Assembly (NCBI GenBank): GCA_030737835.1
Contig: CM060853.1
Coordinates: 13,058,034-13,122,033, forward strand
Length of the DNA: 64,000 bases
Reading direction: 5' to 3'
From: Acorus gramineus
Taxonomy: Eukaryota; Streptophyta; Magnoliopsida; Acorales; Acoraceae
Numbering within the stretch: position 1 is the first letter of the stretch; every line of letters begins with the position of its first letter. Shown here one piece after another: positions 12,251-20,582 of the stretch. A model generated the notes under the pieces. It did no database searches. It had not been told where the DNA came from and saw nothing but the letters and a program-made list of their open reading frames with translations. A program made the position numbers and the translations under genes.

Positions 12251-12772
12251 AAAAATAAAGAATCTATACAAAACTTAGAAGAACAGAATTCTGAGTCTGA
12301 AAACTGTGGTTGTGACTGTTGTGATCCTGAATCCTATGATTCATCCTCAGACACAGATGGCCTGATGGTCCTTTCAGTCCAAGAACAGTTCGTTTTACAT
12401 ACTATTGAGAATCCTGTCGAAAAGAAACGACAATTAGAAAAATATATCAGTTTAATAAAAACCCCTATCAGTCAGACTCAAGAAGATAATAAAGAAAAAT
12501 ACTCTTATAAAGAGGTAATTCAAAGATTAGAATCTGAAAAGCCCAAAAGGGTGACTATAGGGGAATTAAGAAAAGAACAAATTGATATGAAAAAAGAAAT
12601 CAAGGACCTTAGAGACAGGGTTACATACCTTGAAGCCATCCCAAAATTAAGAAAAACACTGAAAATTCTGATAATGAAGAACCTATCAGAGAGCAACCTG
12701 AAGAAGAAGAAGAATTTATTAGCTCTCTCGAAAGATATACAAAACAAAAATGGAATGTTGAAGTCCTCCTAA
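12248..12772 (+). pseudogene. Endogenous pararetrovirus: linker between coat and protease
   Basis: A 174-codon open stretch rich in Glu, Lys and Ser. It starts with an acidic, Cys-containing segment (about 12300-12350) and then a predicted coiled-coil-like Lys/Glu-rich part (about 12480-12650). It follows the zinc knuckle and precedes the protease in the order seen in caulimovirid polyproteins. I see no enzymatic motif. The true frame switches near 12660 to the one that carries the protease. Confidence 0.6.
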
Positions 12773-13029
12773 AAATTAAGACCTTTTCTTTAAAATACAA
12801 GGCCCTTATTGACACTGGGGCAGATATGAACTGCATTAGGGAAGGATTGATCCCTTCAAGATACTTTGAAAAGACTACCCATGGTATAAACACTGCCAAT
12901 GGGGAGAGCCTAAAGATTAATTATAAGATACCAGATGTCCATGTTTGTAATAAAGGATCATGTTTAAAGACATCGTTCCTTTTAGTAAAAGATCTTCGTC
13001 AGGGTGTCATCCTAGGAACCCCTTCATAA
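12664..13029 (+). pseudogene. Endogenous pararetrovirus: aspartic protease domain
   Basis: The frame containing 12826-13029 is open back to about 12664. It carries LIDTGADMNCI, with the catalytic DTGA at 12811-12822, and closes with a flap/ILG-like ending (GVILGTPS, near 13006-13026). In caulimovirids this pepsin-like domain cuts the polyprotein just upstream of RT. A stop at about 13027 and a frame change separate it from the RT frame, so this copy is not expressible as one product. Confidence 0.75.
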
Positions 13030-13050
13030 ATATGATAAAGCCCTTCTCGG

Positions 13051-14697
13051 TTGATACTGAAGGCATCCATGCCACCCAAAATGGGAAAAATATTTTATAC
13101 AAATTTTGTACTACACCAAAGCTATCTTTTCTCAACCAGCTTAGGCAGGCCTTGGAATACAAAGAAAAGTTTATTAATGAACTCTCTGAAGAGATCAGGT
13201 TTCAGAAGACATCCGAGCAAATCAGTAGTCCTATTTTCCAAAAGAAGGTCTCTGATTTTCAAAAGACTATTGAAAATGAGGCCTGTTCAGATCTACCCCT
13301 TCTGGCATAGGAAAAAGCATATGGTAAGCCTACCATACATCAAAGACTTTAATGAAGAAAACATCCCCACAAAAGCCAGGCCCATCCAAATGAATAATAG
13401 GCTCCTTGAGATCTGCAAAGAGGAAATATCCCAGCTACTTGCAAAAAACCTTATTAGGAAGAGCTCCTCACCTTGGAGCTGTGCAGCTTTCTATGTAGAA
13501 AAAGCCGCAGAGTTAGAGAGGGGAGTACCAAGACTTGTCATAAATTATAAGCCATTAAATAAAGTACTCCAGTGGATCAGGTATCCTATCCCCAATAAGC
13601 AAGATCTGATCAAAAGGGTCTATAATTCCAAGAAATTTTCTAAGTTTGACCTTAAATCAGGATTCTGGCAAATCCAGATAAAAGAAGAAGATAGATACAA
13701 GACTGCCTTTACAGTGCCATTTGGGCATTATGAGTGGAATGTTTTACCTTTTGGGCTAAAAAATGCATCGGAATTTCAAAACATAATGAATGAAATATTT
13801 AATCCTTATGGATCTTTTTCCATTGTCTATATTGATGACGTACTAATATTTTCTGAGAACATAGATAAACATTGGAAACATCTAAATATCTTTCTTAAAA
13901 TAGTAAAACAAAATGGTTTGGTAGTATCAGCCAAGAAGGTAAAACTCTTCCAGACCACAGTTCAATTTCTAGGATATAAAATCTCCGGAAATGATATTAC
14001 ACCCATAAAAAGGGTAATAGATTTTGCAGACAAATTCCCGGATGACATGAAAGATAAAAAACAACTTCAAAGGTTTCTTGGTTGTCTCAACTATGTCTCA
14101 GACTTTTATAAAAATGTAGCCTTGGACAGAAAGCTTTTGTCCAACAGACTAAAGAAAAATCCTACACCTTGGACCATAGAACATACCCATGCAGTCCAAA
14201 GGATTAAAGGGAAAGTAAAGCAGTTGCCATGCTTGAATATAGCAAGCCCCAATGCACCAAAAATCATAGAAACTGATGCCTCTGACATAGGATATGGAGG
14301 AATACTAAAACAAAGGATTGATAACAAAGAACAATTAGTAAGATTTACTTCAGGGACGTGGAATGAAGCTCAAAGAAAATATTCCACAATAAAAAAGGAG
14401 ATCCTTGCCATAGTTAATTGCATAACCAAATTCCAAGGGGACATTTTAAACCAAAAGTTCCTCTTAAGGATAGATTGTAGCTCAGCAAAATATGTACTTG
14501 AAAAAGATGTAAAAAATCTTGCATCAAAACAAATTTTTGCTAGATGGCAAGCATTATTAGGAATTTATGATTTTGACATAGAATACATTAAAGGAGACTT
14601 TAATAGTCTTCCTGATTATCTCTCGCGTGAATTCTTGCAGGGAAATGGACCAAAAGAAGAAGGCAAAGATCCTTCCACAAAGGACCCTAAAAATTGA
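13051..14697 (+). pseudogene. Endogenous pararetrovirus: reverse transcriptase and RNase H
   Basis: A 548-codon open frame, the longest intact piece of this locus. The first ~90 codons are a shadow of the neighbouring frame (the viral sequence in 13051-13310 runs in the frame of 12960-13310); from about 13320 the frame is viral. RT motifs include RLVINYKPLNK (about 13535-13567), FSKFDLKSGFWQI, FGLKNASEFQ and the catalytic YIDD at 13828-13839. RNase H follows, with ETDASDIGYGG (about 14270), a TIKKEILAI helix with its Glu (about 14388-14414), and RIDC with its Asp (about 14470). No integrase follows, which separates it from LTR retrotransposons. RT plus RNase H copies pregenomic RNA into DNA in this virus family. 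An old integrated copy, not a living virus. Confidence 0.85.
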
Positions 14698-15376
14698 GAG
14701 CTCAAGACCTTCTGTAAACCTCATAAAGCCAGAGGTTAAGGAAGAAAATCTCTTTGAAAATCAAAATCAATTTGCCGTACTTGCTGAAATAGCTTCGCCA
14801 GAATCACAAAGCAATTATGAACTCAAAACTTCTGTGCCACTATTCTCTATTGAGAAATCTGAAGTAGACAAAGAGATAGTAGAACTTATCAAGATATACT
14901 TTCCTAAAGATGACCATTCTGGTACTGGTTATCATTTTTATATCCCTGAAATGATAGGGAAAAATCCTGATTATTATGAAAATATCCTTTTAGAAACGAA
15001 CAGTGCCAGAATTGTGCACCACTATAAAAATAAAAGCACCTTAGAGATCTCATACTCTAAACTATGCATCCAGAAGATATTAACCTTAAAAGACTGGGAC
15101 AAGAACCCCAATGCTTCTAGGCGATTCCAAAAATCAATGATCAGACCCAATTACTATAACTATTGGGATTATCAGAAAGCTTGGGAAAATGCACTATTAG
15201 TTCAAAATTGTGTCTTAAAACATTCTTGGTTTATCCATTTTGTCTGCCAAGCCAAAATTCCAACTTGGTTTTACTCCTGGTGGCAAGTATTTGGTGCTAA
15301 TTGGAAAAATTTACCAGAAGGTATCCAAACTCATATGGAACAGGAAGAATTAAACCCACAAGATAATATTGATTAA
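14627..15376 (+). pseudogene. Endogenous pararetrovirus: ORF downstream of RNase H
   Basis: A 249-codon open frame overlapping the end of the RT/RNase H frame by about 70 bases, a layout usual in compact viral genomes. It is rich in aromatic residues near the C-terminus, with the stretch KIPTWFYSWWQVFG (about 15257-15298). This motif accompanies caulimovirid-like polyproteins in plant genomes, in the position of the ORF after RT. Its function is not clear to me; a transactivator-like role would be by position only. Confidence 0.55.
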
Positions 15377-15383
15377 AATATCA

Positions 15384-16077
15384 CAATCAGACAGGGATAC
15401 CATGGATCCTCCAATGGGATTTCCAGGTAGAAAAAAGATTTCCTCCTCACCTCAAGAGGGACGTGTACACGAAATGGTGGGTTAAATATGACCCACAGAA
15501 AATTTTATCTGGTTATAAATTACCAATTTATGGAAGACCACGAGAAGATAGTTATGAGACTATCAAAGCAAGCCTTATTGGAGAATACACTAAAAGATTC
15601 CCAAATTTGAGCCAGGAATCCATTGAATTAAAGGCATATGAGCACATGTTTAAGATGTTCAAAGGAGACAAGCCCACAACAACAATGGCAACCAGCTCTC
15701 GAGGTCCGGGAGGGACTCAACAAGGGTTAGAAGATGACTCTCAAAGGCCAGAAGATTGTGATTCTCAGAATACGGACAATGACTCCCAAGGGCTTGAAAA
15801 CATACCCTCAGATTTTCCTGAAGACGAGTTTGATCCAGCTGAAGGTCTGTGTAAAAAAAAAAAAAAGATAATAATAATAATATATAACAGGAAGAAGAAT
15901 CCAGAAGACCCTAGCAACTCACGGGTTCAAAAGGATAGTCACGGGAGCGCACGACAAAAAAGAAAAAGAAGAAATGACTTAAAGCAAAAAGATGTCACCA
16001 GAAGAGGACAAGAAGTCACTCAAGGAAGAATGACCACGGATTCCAAACCCATTGAAGTCCGCAAGCTTTGCCTATAA
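15384..16077 (+). pseudogene. Endogenous pararetrovirus: last 3' ORF
   Basis: The open frame 15463-16077 (204 codons) begins inside a stretch also present, truncated, at 18849-19226. N-terminal part: LKRDVYTKWWVKYDPQKI in the frame entering from the left. The C-terminal part is Asp/Ser/Gln-rich, then highly basic. An A-run followed by AAT repeats at 15853-15885 has been inserted or expanded inside the frame. The stop falls at the TATA box region. No known domain. Confidence 0.5.
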
Positions 16078-16080
16078 AAA
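16073..16080 (+). promoter_or_regulatory. TATA box of the pararetrovirus pregenomic promoter (candidate)
   Basis: TATAAAAA in the context GCTTTGCC-TATAAAAA-GG lies exactly at the end of the last 3' ORF, the usual place of the caulimovirid pregenomic RNA promoter. Upstream (about 15990-16040) are TGTCACC and AGTCACTCAAGG words that resemble, weakly, the as-1-type elements of such promoters. About 16300-16320 has an AATAAG that could be a degenerate polyadenylation signal. Confidence 0.55.
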
Positions 16081-16319
16081 GGAAGAGAGTTAGTCGAAGG
16101 AGGGCATCGGCGGAAAAAATCAAGTCCACAATAACCCTCTACCAAAAATCCACCAAAAAACCCAGAGTGCTTTGTAACATAGAAGATAGGGCAGAAGAGG
16201 GAGATATCCTTCTCAACCCCAGTATTGTAAGTTTTTCTTCTGTAAGCCTGTGTGCTACGTATTATGTATTATACATGTTGCTATGTAATATGTTTTATGC
16301 ATGTTTAATAAGATAAGTC

Positions 16320-16440
16320 TTTCCAGTTTCCATCCTATCTATCTTATGTCAATTAATTTTCAAAATTAAAAAAAAAAGAAAAAAAAAAAGAAATTTGGTC
16401 TTTAAAAGAAATTGGTCTTGAAAGTGGTTTCCAAAATTTT
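16320..16440. other. A-rich junction between main and rearranged pararetroviral copies
   Basis: Contains an A-rich run with G interruptions (about 16368-16396) and the sentence TATCTATCTTATGTCAATTAAT, in two copies (about 16335 and 16806). The duplicated word marks recombination junctions around the scrambled block. Confidence 0.5.
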
Positions 16441-16680
16441 TTCTAAGTTTGACCTTAAATCAGGATATCCTGTTCAAAAACCCATAAAAGTCTGAGATAG
16501 GGACTCAACAAGGTCTCTGATAATTTTTAGCCCAAAAGGTAAAACATTCCACTCATAATGCCCAAATGGCACTGTAAAGGCAGTCTTGTATCTATCTTCT
16601 TCTTTTATCTGGATTTGCCAGAATCCTGATTTAAGGTCAAACTTAGAAATTTTTTTGGAATTATAGACCTTAAATCAGGA
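16440..16680 (-). pseudogene. Pararetrovirus RT fragments, direct and inverted
   Basis: A short direct piece at about 16440-16464 repeats the RT text at about 13641-13665. A longer piece at about 16527-16650 is the reverse complement of about 13636-13758, covering the motif FDLKSGFWQI through FGL. The two are a few dozen bases apart, so part of the RT exists as a small inverted pair. Confidence 0.8.
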
Positions 16681-16821
16681 TACAGCCTATAGGATACAGG
16701 CTCAGATCTCCCAAGTCAAGTTGAATAGAGGATACAGGCTCTATAATTCCAAAATTGCTAAACTGGTAAACATATAACTGATATAACTGATATGATACCG
16801 ATCCTATCTATCTTATGTCAA

Positions 16822-17007
16822 TTAATCTAACTTATTCTTTGGGTTTGTCTGAAGCAATGTAGTAATACCTTTAATATCTGAGACTCTGCTTTTAGGGGAT
16901 AAAGTGTTCATGACTTTGAAATAAACTCTATAACTAAGGTTTATACTTAAAGTTCCATTATTAAGGCTGAAACCATTAGTCTGGATTCTCAGGACTAAAG
17001 CATCCAA
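16822..17007 (-). pseudogene. Pararetrovirus movement-protein C-terminal fragment (inverted)
   Basis: A minus-strand open stretch of 61 codons starting DALVLRIQTNGFSLNN, the same words that end the plus-strand movement-like piece at about 18715-18765. After this the minus-strand copy continues into sequence not found elsewhere in the window. It is joined directly at about 17010 to an inverted coat fragment, which is not the viral order, so the junction is a rearrangement. Confidence 0.65.
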
Positions 17008-17039
17008 AATGTTGTAGAATTCTCAGTAGAATCCATAGT

Positions 17040-18235
17040 ATCTAAAACGAACTGTTCTTGGACTGAAAGGACCATCTGTGTCTAAGGATGAATCATAGGA
17101 TTCAGGATCACAACAGTCACAGCCACAGTTTTCAGACTCAGAATTCTGTTCTTCTAAGTTTTGTATAGATTCTTTATTTTTCATTTTTCTATTAAAGCAT
17201 TTATTGGCATAATGTCCTTTCTGCTTGCATTTGAAGCAGGTAGGAGGACTAGAGGTGCTGGGTTTCTTTTTGGGGAACCGCTTTCTGGGTTTTTGAACAG
17301 GAGTTCTATTTGAGTTATAATATCTTCTCTCAGGAGGTCTCTTATTATAAGAATGTTTGGTATTCCTTTTCCGAGATCTAGAAGGACTCTTAATGTCTTC
17401 CTTCTGATACCCGAACTGGTAGCAGAAGTCTCCAAGTTCTCTCTTGGAAGTCAAATGTTGATTTTTGAGCTGATTCTTTATCTTCAGATCATTGCAAAGG
17501 GTCAGACCTATCAGGTTTATTTTTTGTATAAGCTCTCCGAATGTTATGACGGAGTAAGGGATGTGTCCCCCATATTCTTGACGAAGGCTGTTTCTAACCC
17601 TTTCAGCGAAGAGCTTGGGTAGCCCAGAGACAAACTTTTCTTTTCAAAAGTCATTGTTTGAATTGTCTATCCTATAAATTTGTGATAAAAATGTGTCCTT
17701 ATACCATCTAAAATCAGATAAGGTTGGACACCTAAGATTTATAAGTTGTTCTCTAATCCTGTCAGCAGTGTCACTATGGCTGCCAACAAAATGTTTAAAT
17801 ATAGTGAGAACTAGTGTAGTGACAATATCAGGCTCAGATCTCCCATTGGGATCTACTTTTACAGCTGTATAAATAGCACGTCTTTGCTCAGGGGTAATGA
17901 AGTTATCCCACCAGCCTCTTAATTGACCCATGAAAGATGTGGTTATCATATCAGTTATATGTTTATCACTATTACCCTGTATCCTACAGGCATTAGCATA
18001 AATAAGCATAGAATGACATAATTGGCTGATATTCAGACATGCCATCAAGATTCCATTCAACGAGAGATTTTCCATCATAGGAGGTTGTAAGAGTAATATC
18101 ATTATTTTCTTCTATTTGAACATCAACTGGGGTTGGTCTCCTATAGAAGTTTTTTGTTCTCGAGGTCTGAGTTATAGTCCCTAGCTTATTGATTTCAATA
18201 TCAGAATGATCAGGAGAGTTTTCAGGCATGCTTCC
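17040..18235 (-). pseudogene. Inverted copy of the pararetrovirus coat / zinc-knuckle region
   Basis: This is the reverse complement of about 11197-12390 and nearly identical to it. In this copy the frame 17454-17023 runs unbroken from the basic region through the CX2CX4HX4C knuckle to the Cys-rich acidic segment, because it carries one base that the plus copy lacks (about 17339 versus 12090). The coat core lies in 18102-17644. A small difference at 17640-17656 (plus copy 11783-11800) ends that frame. Confidence 0.85.
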
Positions 18236-18405
18236 ATTCTCACTAGTAGTCTTAAGAGGGGAGCTATAATGTCACATTTTGTAACTTTAATATTTTCAAA
18301 CGGTGGATGGATAGATTCCACCTCTTCATTGTTATACTTCCTCCATTTAGTGGTATATTTATCAATTTTTTCAAGGAGCATAGCATGGTCTTCTTTGGGA
18401 AGATA
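18236..18405 (-). pseudogene. Inverted pararetrovirus fragment from upstream of the coat region, with internal deletion
   Basis: Reverse complement of about 10647-10812. It follows the inverted coat copy directly, although in the plus copy about 385 bases (10813-11196) lie between them. The inverted copy therefore derives from a deleted template or lost that segment later. It breaks off abruptly at about 18405, where a plus-strand movement-like piece begins. Confidence 0.75.
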
Positions 18406-18770
18406 TCAAGACTATTGAAAGAACTATTCCTTTGACTGATGGGCATGAGAATTTCCACCTTATATCCCAAAAGGAAATAGACAGGATAAGGGCAAAACCC
18501 CAATATCACTATCTTCACATTGGATTAGTGCAGGTATCCGTAGATGCCCTAGTTCGAGAAAACTTGAATACTGCAGTTTTAGTTTGTCTCCAAGACAATA
18601 GGCATCTAAGATTTGCCGATTCTGTTCTAGGGATAGTTGAATCCAGCTTAAGTAAAGGACCGATATTTTTTAATGCCTTTCCTAATTTCTCTGTGTCCTT
18701 AGCTGATCCCAACATTTTGGATGCTTTAGTCCTGAGAATCCAGACTAATGGTTTCAGCCTTAATAATTTG
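18405..18770 (+). pseudogene. Pararetrovirus movement-protein-like fragment
   Basis: The open frame 18432-18842 carries HIGLVQVSVDALVREN, then NTAVLVCLQDNRH and GPIFFNAFPNFSVSL, the conserved core of caulimovirid (30K-superfamily) movement proteins, which enlarge plasmodesmata for cell-to-cell spread. It is the only copy of the core in the window; the main 10-16 kb copy lacks it. The viral part ends at about 18768; the remaining codons read through unrelated inverted pieces, so the natural C-terminus is missing. Confidence 0.75.
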
Positions 18771-18850
18771 TCTGCAAAATCTATTACCCTTTTTATGGGT
18801 GTAATATCCCACCATTTCGTGTACACGTCCCTCTTGAGGTGAGGAGGAAA
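18768..18850 (-). pseudogene. Two short inverted pararetrovirus pieces
   Basis: About 18772-18808 is the reverse complement of about 13992-14035 (RT, after the YIDD motif), and about 18808-18850 is the reverse complement of about 15441-15482 (start of the last 3' ORF). In the main copy they are 1.4 kb apart. The second piece pairs with the direct copy at 18902-18943, forming a near-perfect hairpin of about 42-bp arms. Confidence 0.8.
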
Positions 18851-19226
18851 ATCAGACAGGGATACCATGGATCCTCCAATGGGATTTCCAGGTAGAAAAA
18901 AGATTTCCTCCTCACCTCAAGAGGGACGTGTACACGAAATGGTGGGTTAAATATGACCCACAGAAAATTTTATCTGGTTATAAATTACCAATTTATGGAA
19001 GACCACGAGAAGATAGTTATGAGACTATCAAAGCAAGCCTTATTGGAGAATACACTAAAAGATTCCCAAATTTGAGCCAGGAATCCATTGAATTAAAGGA
19101 TTATGAGCACATGTTTAGGATTATGAGCACATGTTTAAGATGTTCAAAGGAGACAAGCCCACAACAACAATGGCAACCAGCTCTCGAGGGACTCAACAAG
19201 GGTTAGAAGATGACTCTCAAAGGCCA
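18849..19226 (+). pseudogene. Second, direct copy of the pararetrovirus last 3' ORF (truncated)
   Basis: Nearly identical to 15386-15750. It differs by a local duplication at about 19098-19137 (GATTATGAGCACATGTTTA twice) and a short loss in the Gly-rich part near 19188. It stops just before the primer-binding-site-like sequence, so it is fused to viral noncoding sequence. Confidence 0.85.
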
Positions 19227-19227
19227 G

Positions 19228-19240
19228 TGGTATTAGAGCC
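19228..19240 (+). promoter_or_regulatory. Primer-binding site for initiator tRNA-Met (pararetrovirus)
   Basis: TGGTATTAGAGCC matches the plant tRNA-Met-complementary site (consensus TGGTATCAGAGCC) at all but one base. It is the minus-strand priming site that defines position 1 of caulimovirid genomes. About 150 bp of likely viral leader follow (to about 19390), sharing AACCTTATTTATAAT with 10092-10106 at the start of the main copy. Confidence 0.75.
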
Positions 19241-19390
19241 AAAGCTTGATTTTTAAGGGATTTGCTTGTATGAACAGTACTTTATGAACAGTACCAGCCG
19301 GTGAACAGTGCTTTTGAGACCTTGTAGTCGCGTTGTCCACACTCTCTTCTAAGGTTCAGTATAACCTTATTTATAATTTTATGTCCCTCA

Positions 19391-20340
19391 GACAAAAAGA
19401 AATTTGTGATCTTGCAAATACAAAAAGTAAAGGGATGAGATGGCCATTACATTGAGCAAGAGTTATCACTATTAAAATCAAAGTGCTTGGTTACACTCAA
19501 TTTTTTTACAGTCCAATATATCTTATTAGAAATTTAAAAATATATATATTTTGTTAGACAATGTATATGCCTCGATATATATTTTCTTACATTTATTAAA
19601 AATGATTTTATTCAATTCAAAATGGAGAGATACACATTTTTTTTTATCAAAATATATAACTCATTAGATGATGTTTACTATTTAAAAAAAAATGAATATA
19701 TGAAAATAAATATATGTGTGGTATGAGTTTTGATTAGTAAAAATTACTGAGTCTAACATCTTCCCATAAAAAAGATCAGAATTGTTATATATAACCTAAC
19801 ATATCATATAAATTTAATCTTCCAAAAAAAACATAGCATATAAATTGACATTGTTATGTCTATCAGTATATGAAGAGCATAATTTCTGTATTTCGTTCTA
19901 TGGTGAATGTATAAAATATAGAGCGAAAATGATAATTATTTTTAATGTGATATAGTTAGCAATTTAGACTTCTTTAAATAATAAAGCTTTTAAAAATATA
20001 ATAGATGAGTGACCTACAGTTTTTTTTTTTTCAACCCAATTCTAATCTCATACACGATGATGAAAAATTATTAAAGTATATATTTACATTAATAAAATAT
20101 ATGTTTCAAATGAAATTTTTCACATTTTCTATAAATACATTCATGCAATTTATTGAAATGCATATTTCATTTTTTTTATAAAAGCACACACTTTATTAGA
20201 TGAAGTATATTATTAAAAAAAAAATTCAAAATACATATAAACTGGAATTGGACTAAAAAAATGGTTATACTTAACATTATCCTTAACATTTTTTTTAATG
20301 GATGTTTTTTCAATTATCTGAAAAATTACAAATAAACTCT
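19391..20340. other. AT-rich stretch without gene
   Basis: Very AT-rich with many short A and T runs. I see no ORF, RNA gene or clear repeat boundary. Confidence 0.5.
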
Positions 20341-20582
20341 TATTAAGGGCGGCAACGGTTAAAAAATGCTGCGTCAAAATGACGACGGTTTCCGAAACAA
20401 ACCGTGTCCGTATTTCTTTAATTAATTTTTTTCCCCAAACCCTAACCGTAGCTCCTTTTCAAAATTTTTTCCATCTCCGTCTCTCCGATCCCTTCTCCGC
20501 CTCAAACACCGCCACCGGAAATCCTCCGACCACCGCCTCCACCGCCGTCCCTGGCAAGCTCCGCCACCACCGTCAAACTTAG
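20341..20582 (+). other. Probable noncoding first exon of the CACTA-derived locus
   Basis: Begins with GCGGCAACGG and GACGACGG words that resemble the TAACGG/GACGG subterminal repeats of plant CACTA elements. It then contains AAACCCTAACC (telobox-like) and a C-rich stretch with many CCGCC triplets, ending AAACTTAG|GTAACTG, a good donor at 20583. An open stretch (20379-20582) crosses it but is low-complexity and probably not translated. Linking it to the coding exons 2.9 kb downstream is inference. Confidence 0.4.

Noticed and set aside
10083..19240. Possibility that the RT-containing block is an LTR retrotransposon
   Set aside because: No integrase follows RNase H, no flanking LTRs are seen, and a movement-protein core plus a coat CCHC order point to a caulimovirid-like origin.
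20379..20582. 67-codon open frame as a protein start
   Set aside because: Pro/Thr/Ala-rich low complexity, no match recognised, ends at a good splice donor; more likely untranslated leader.
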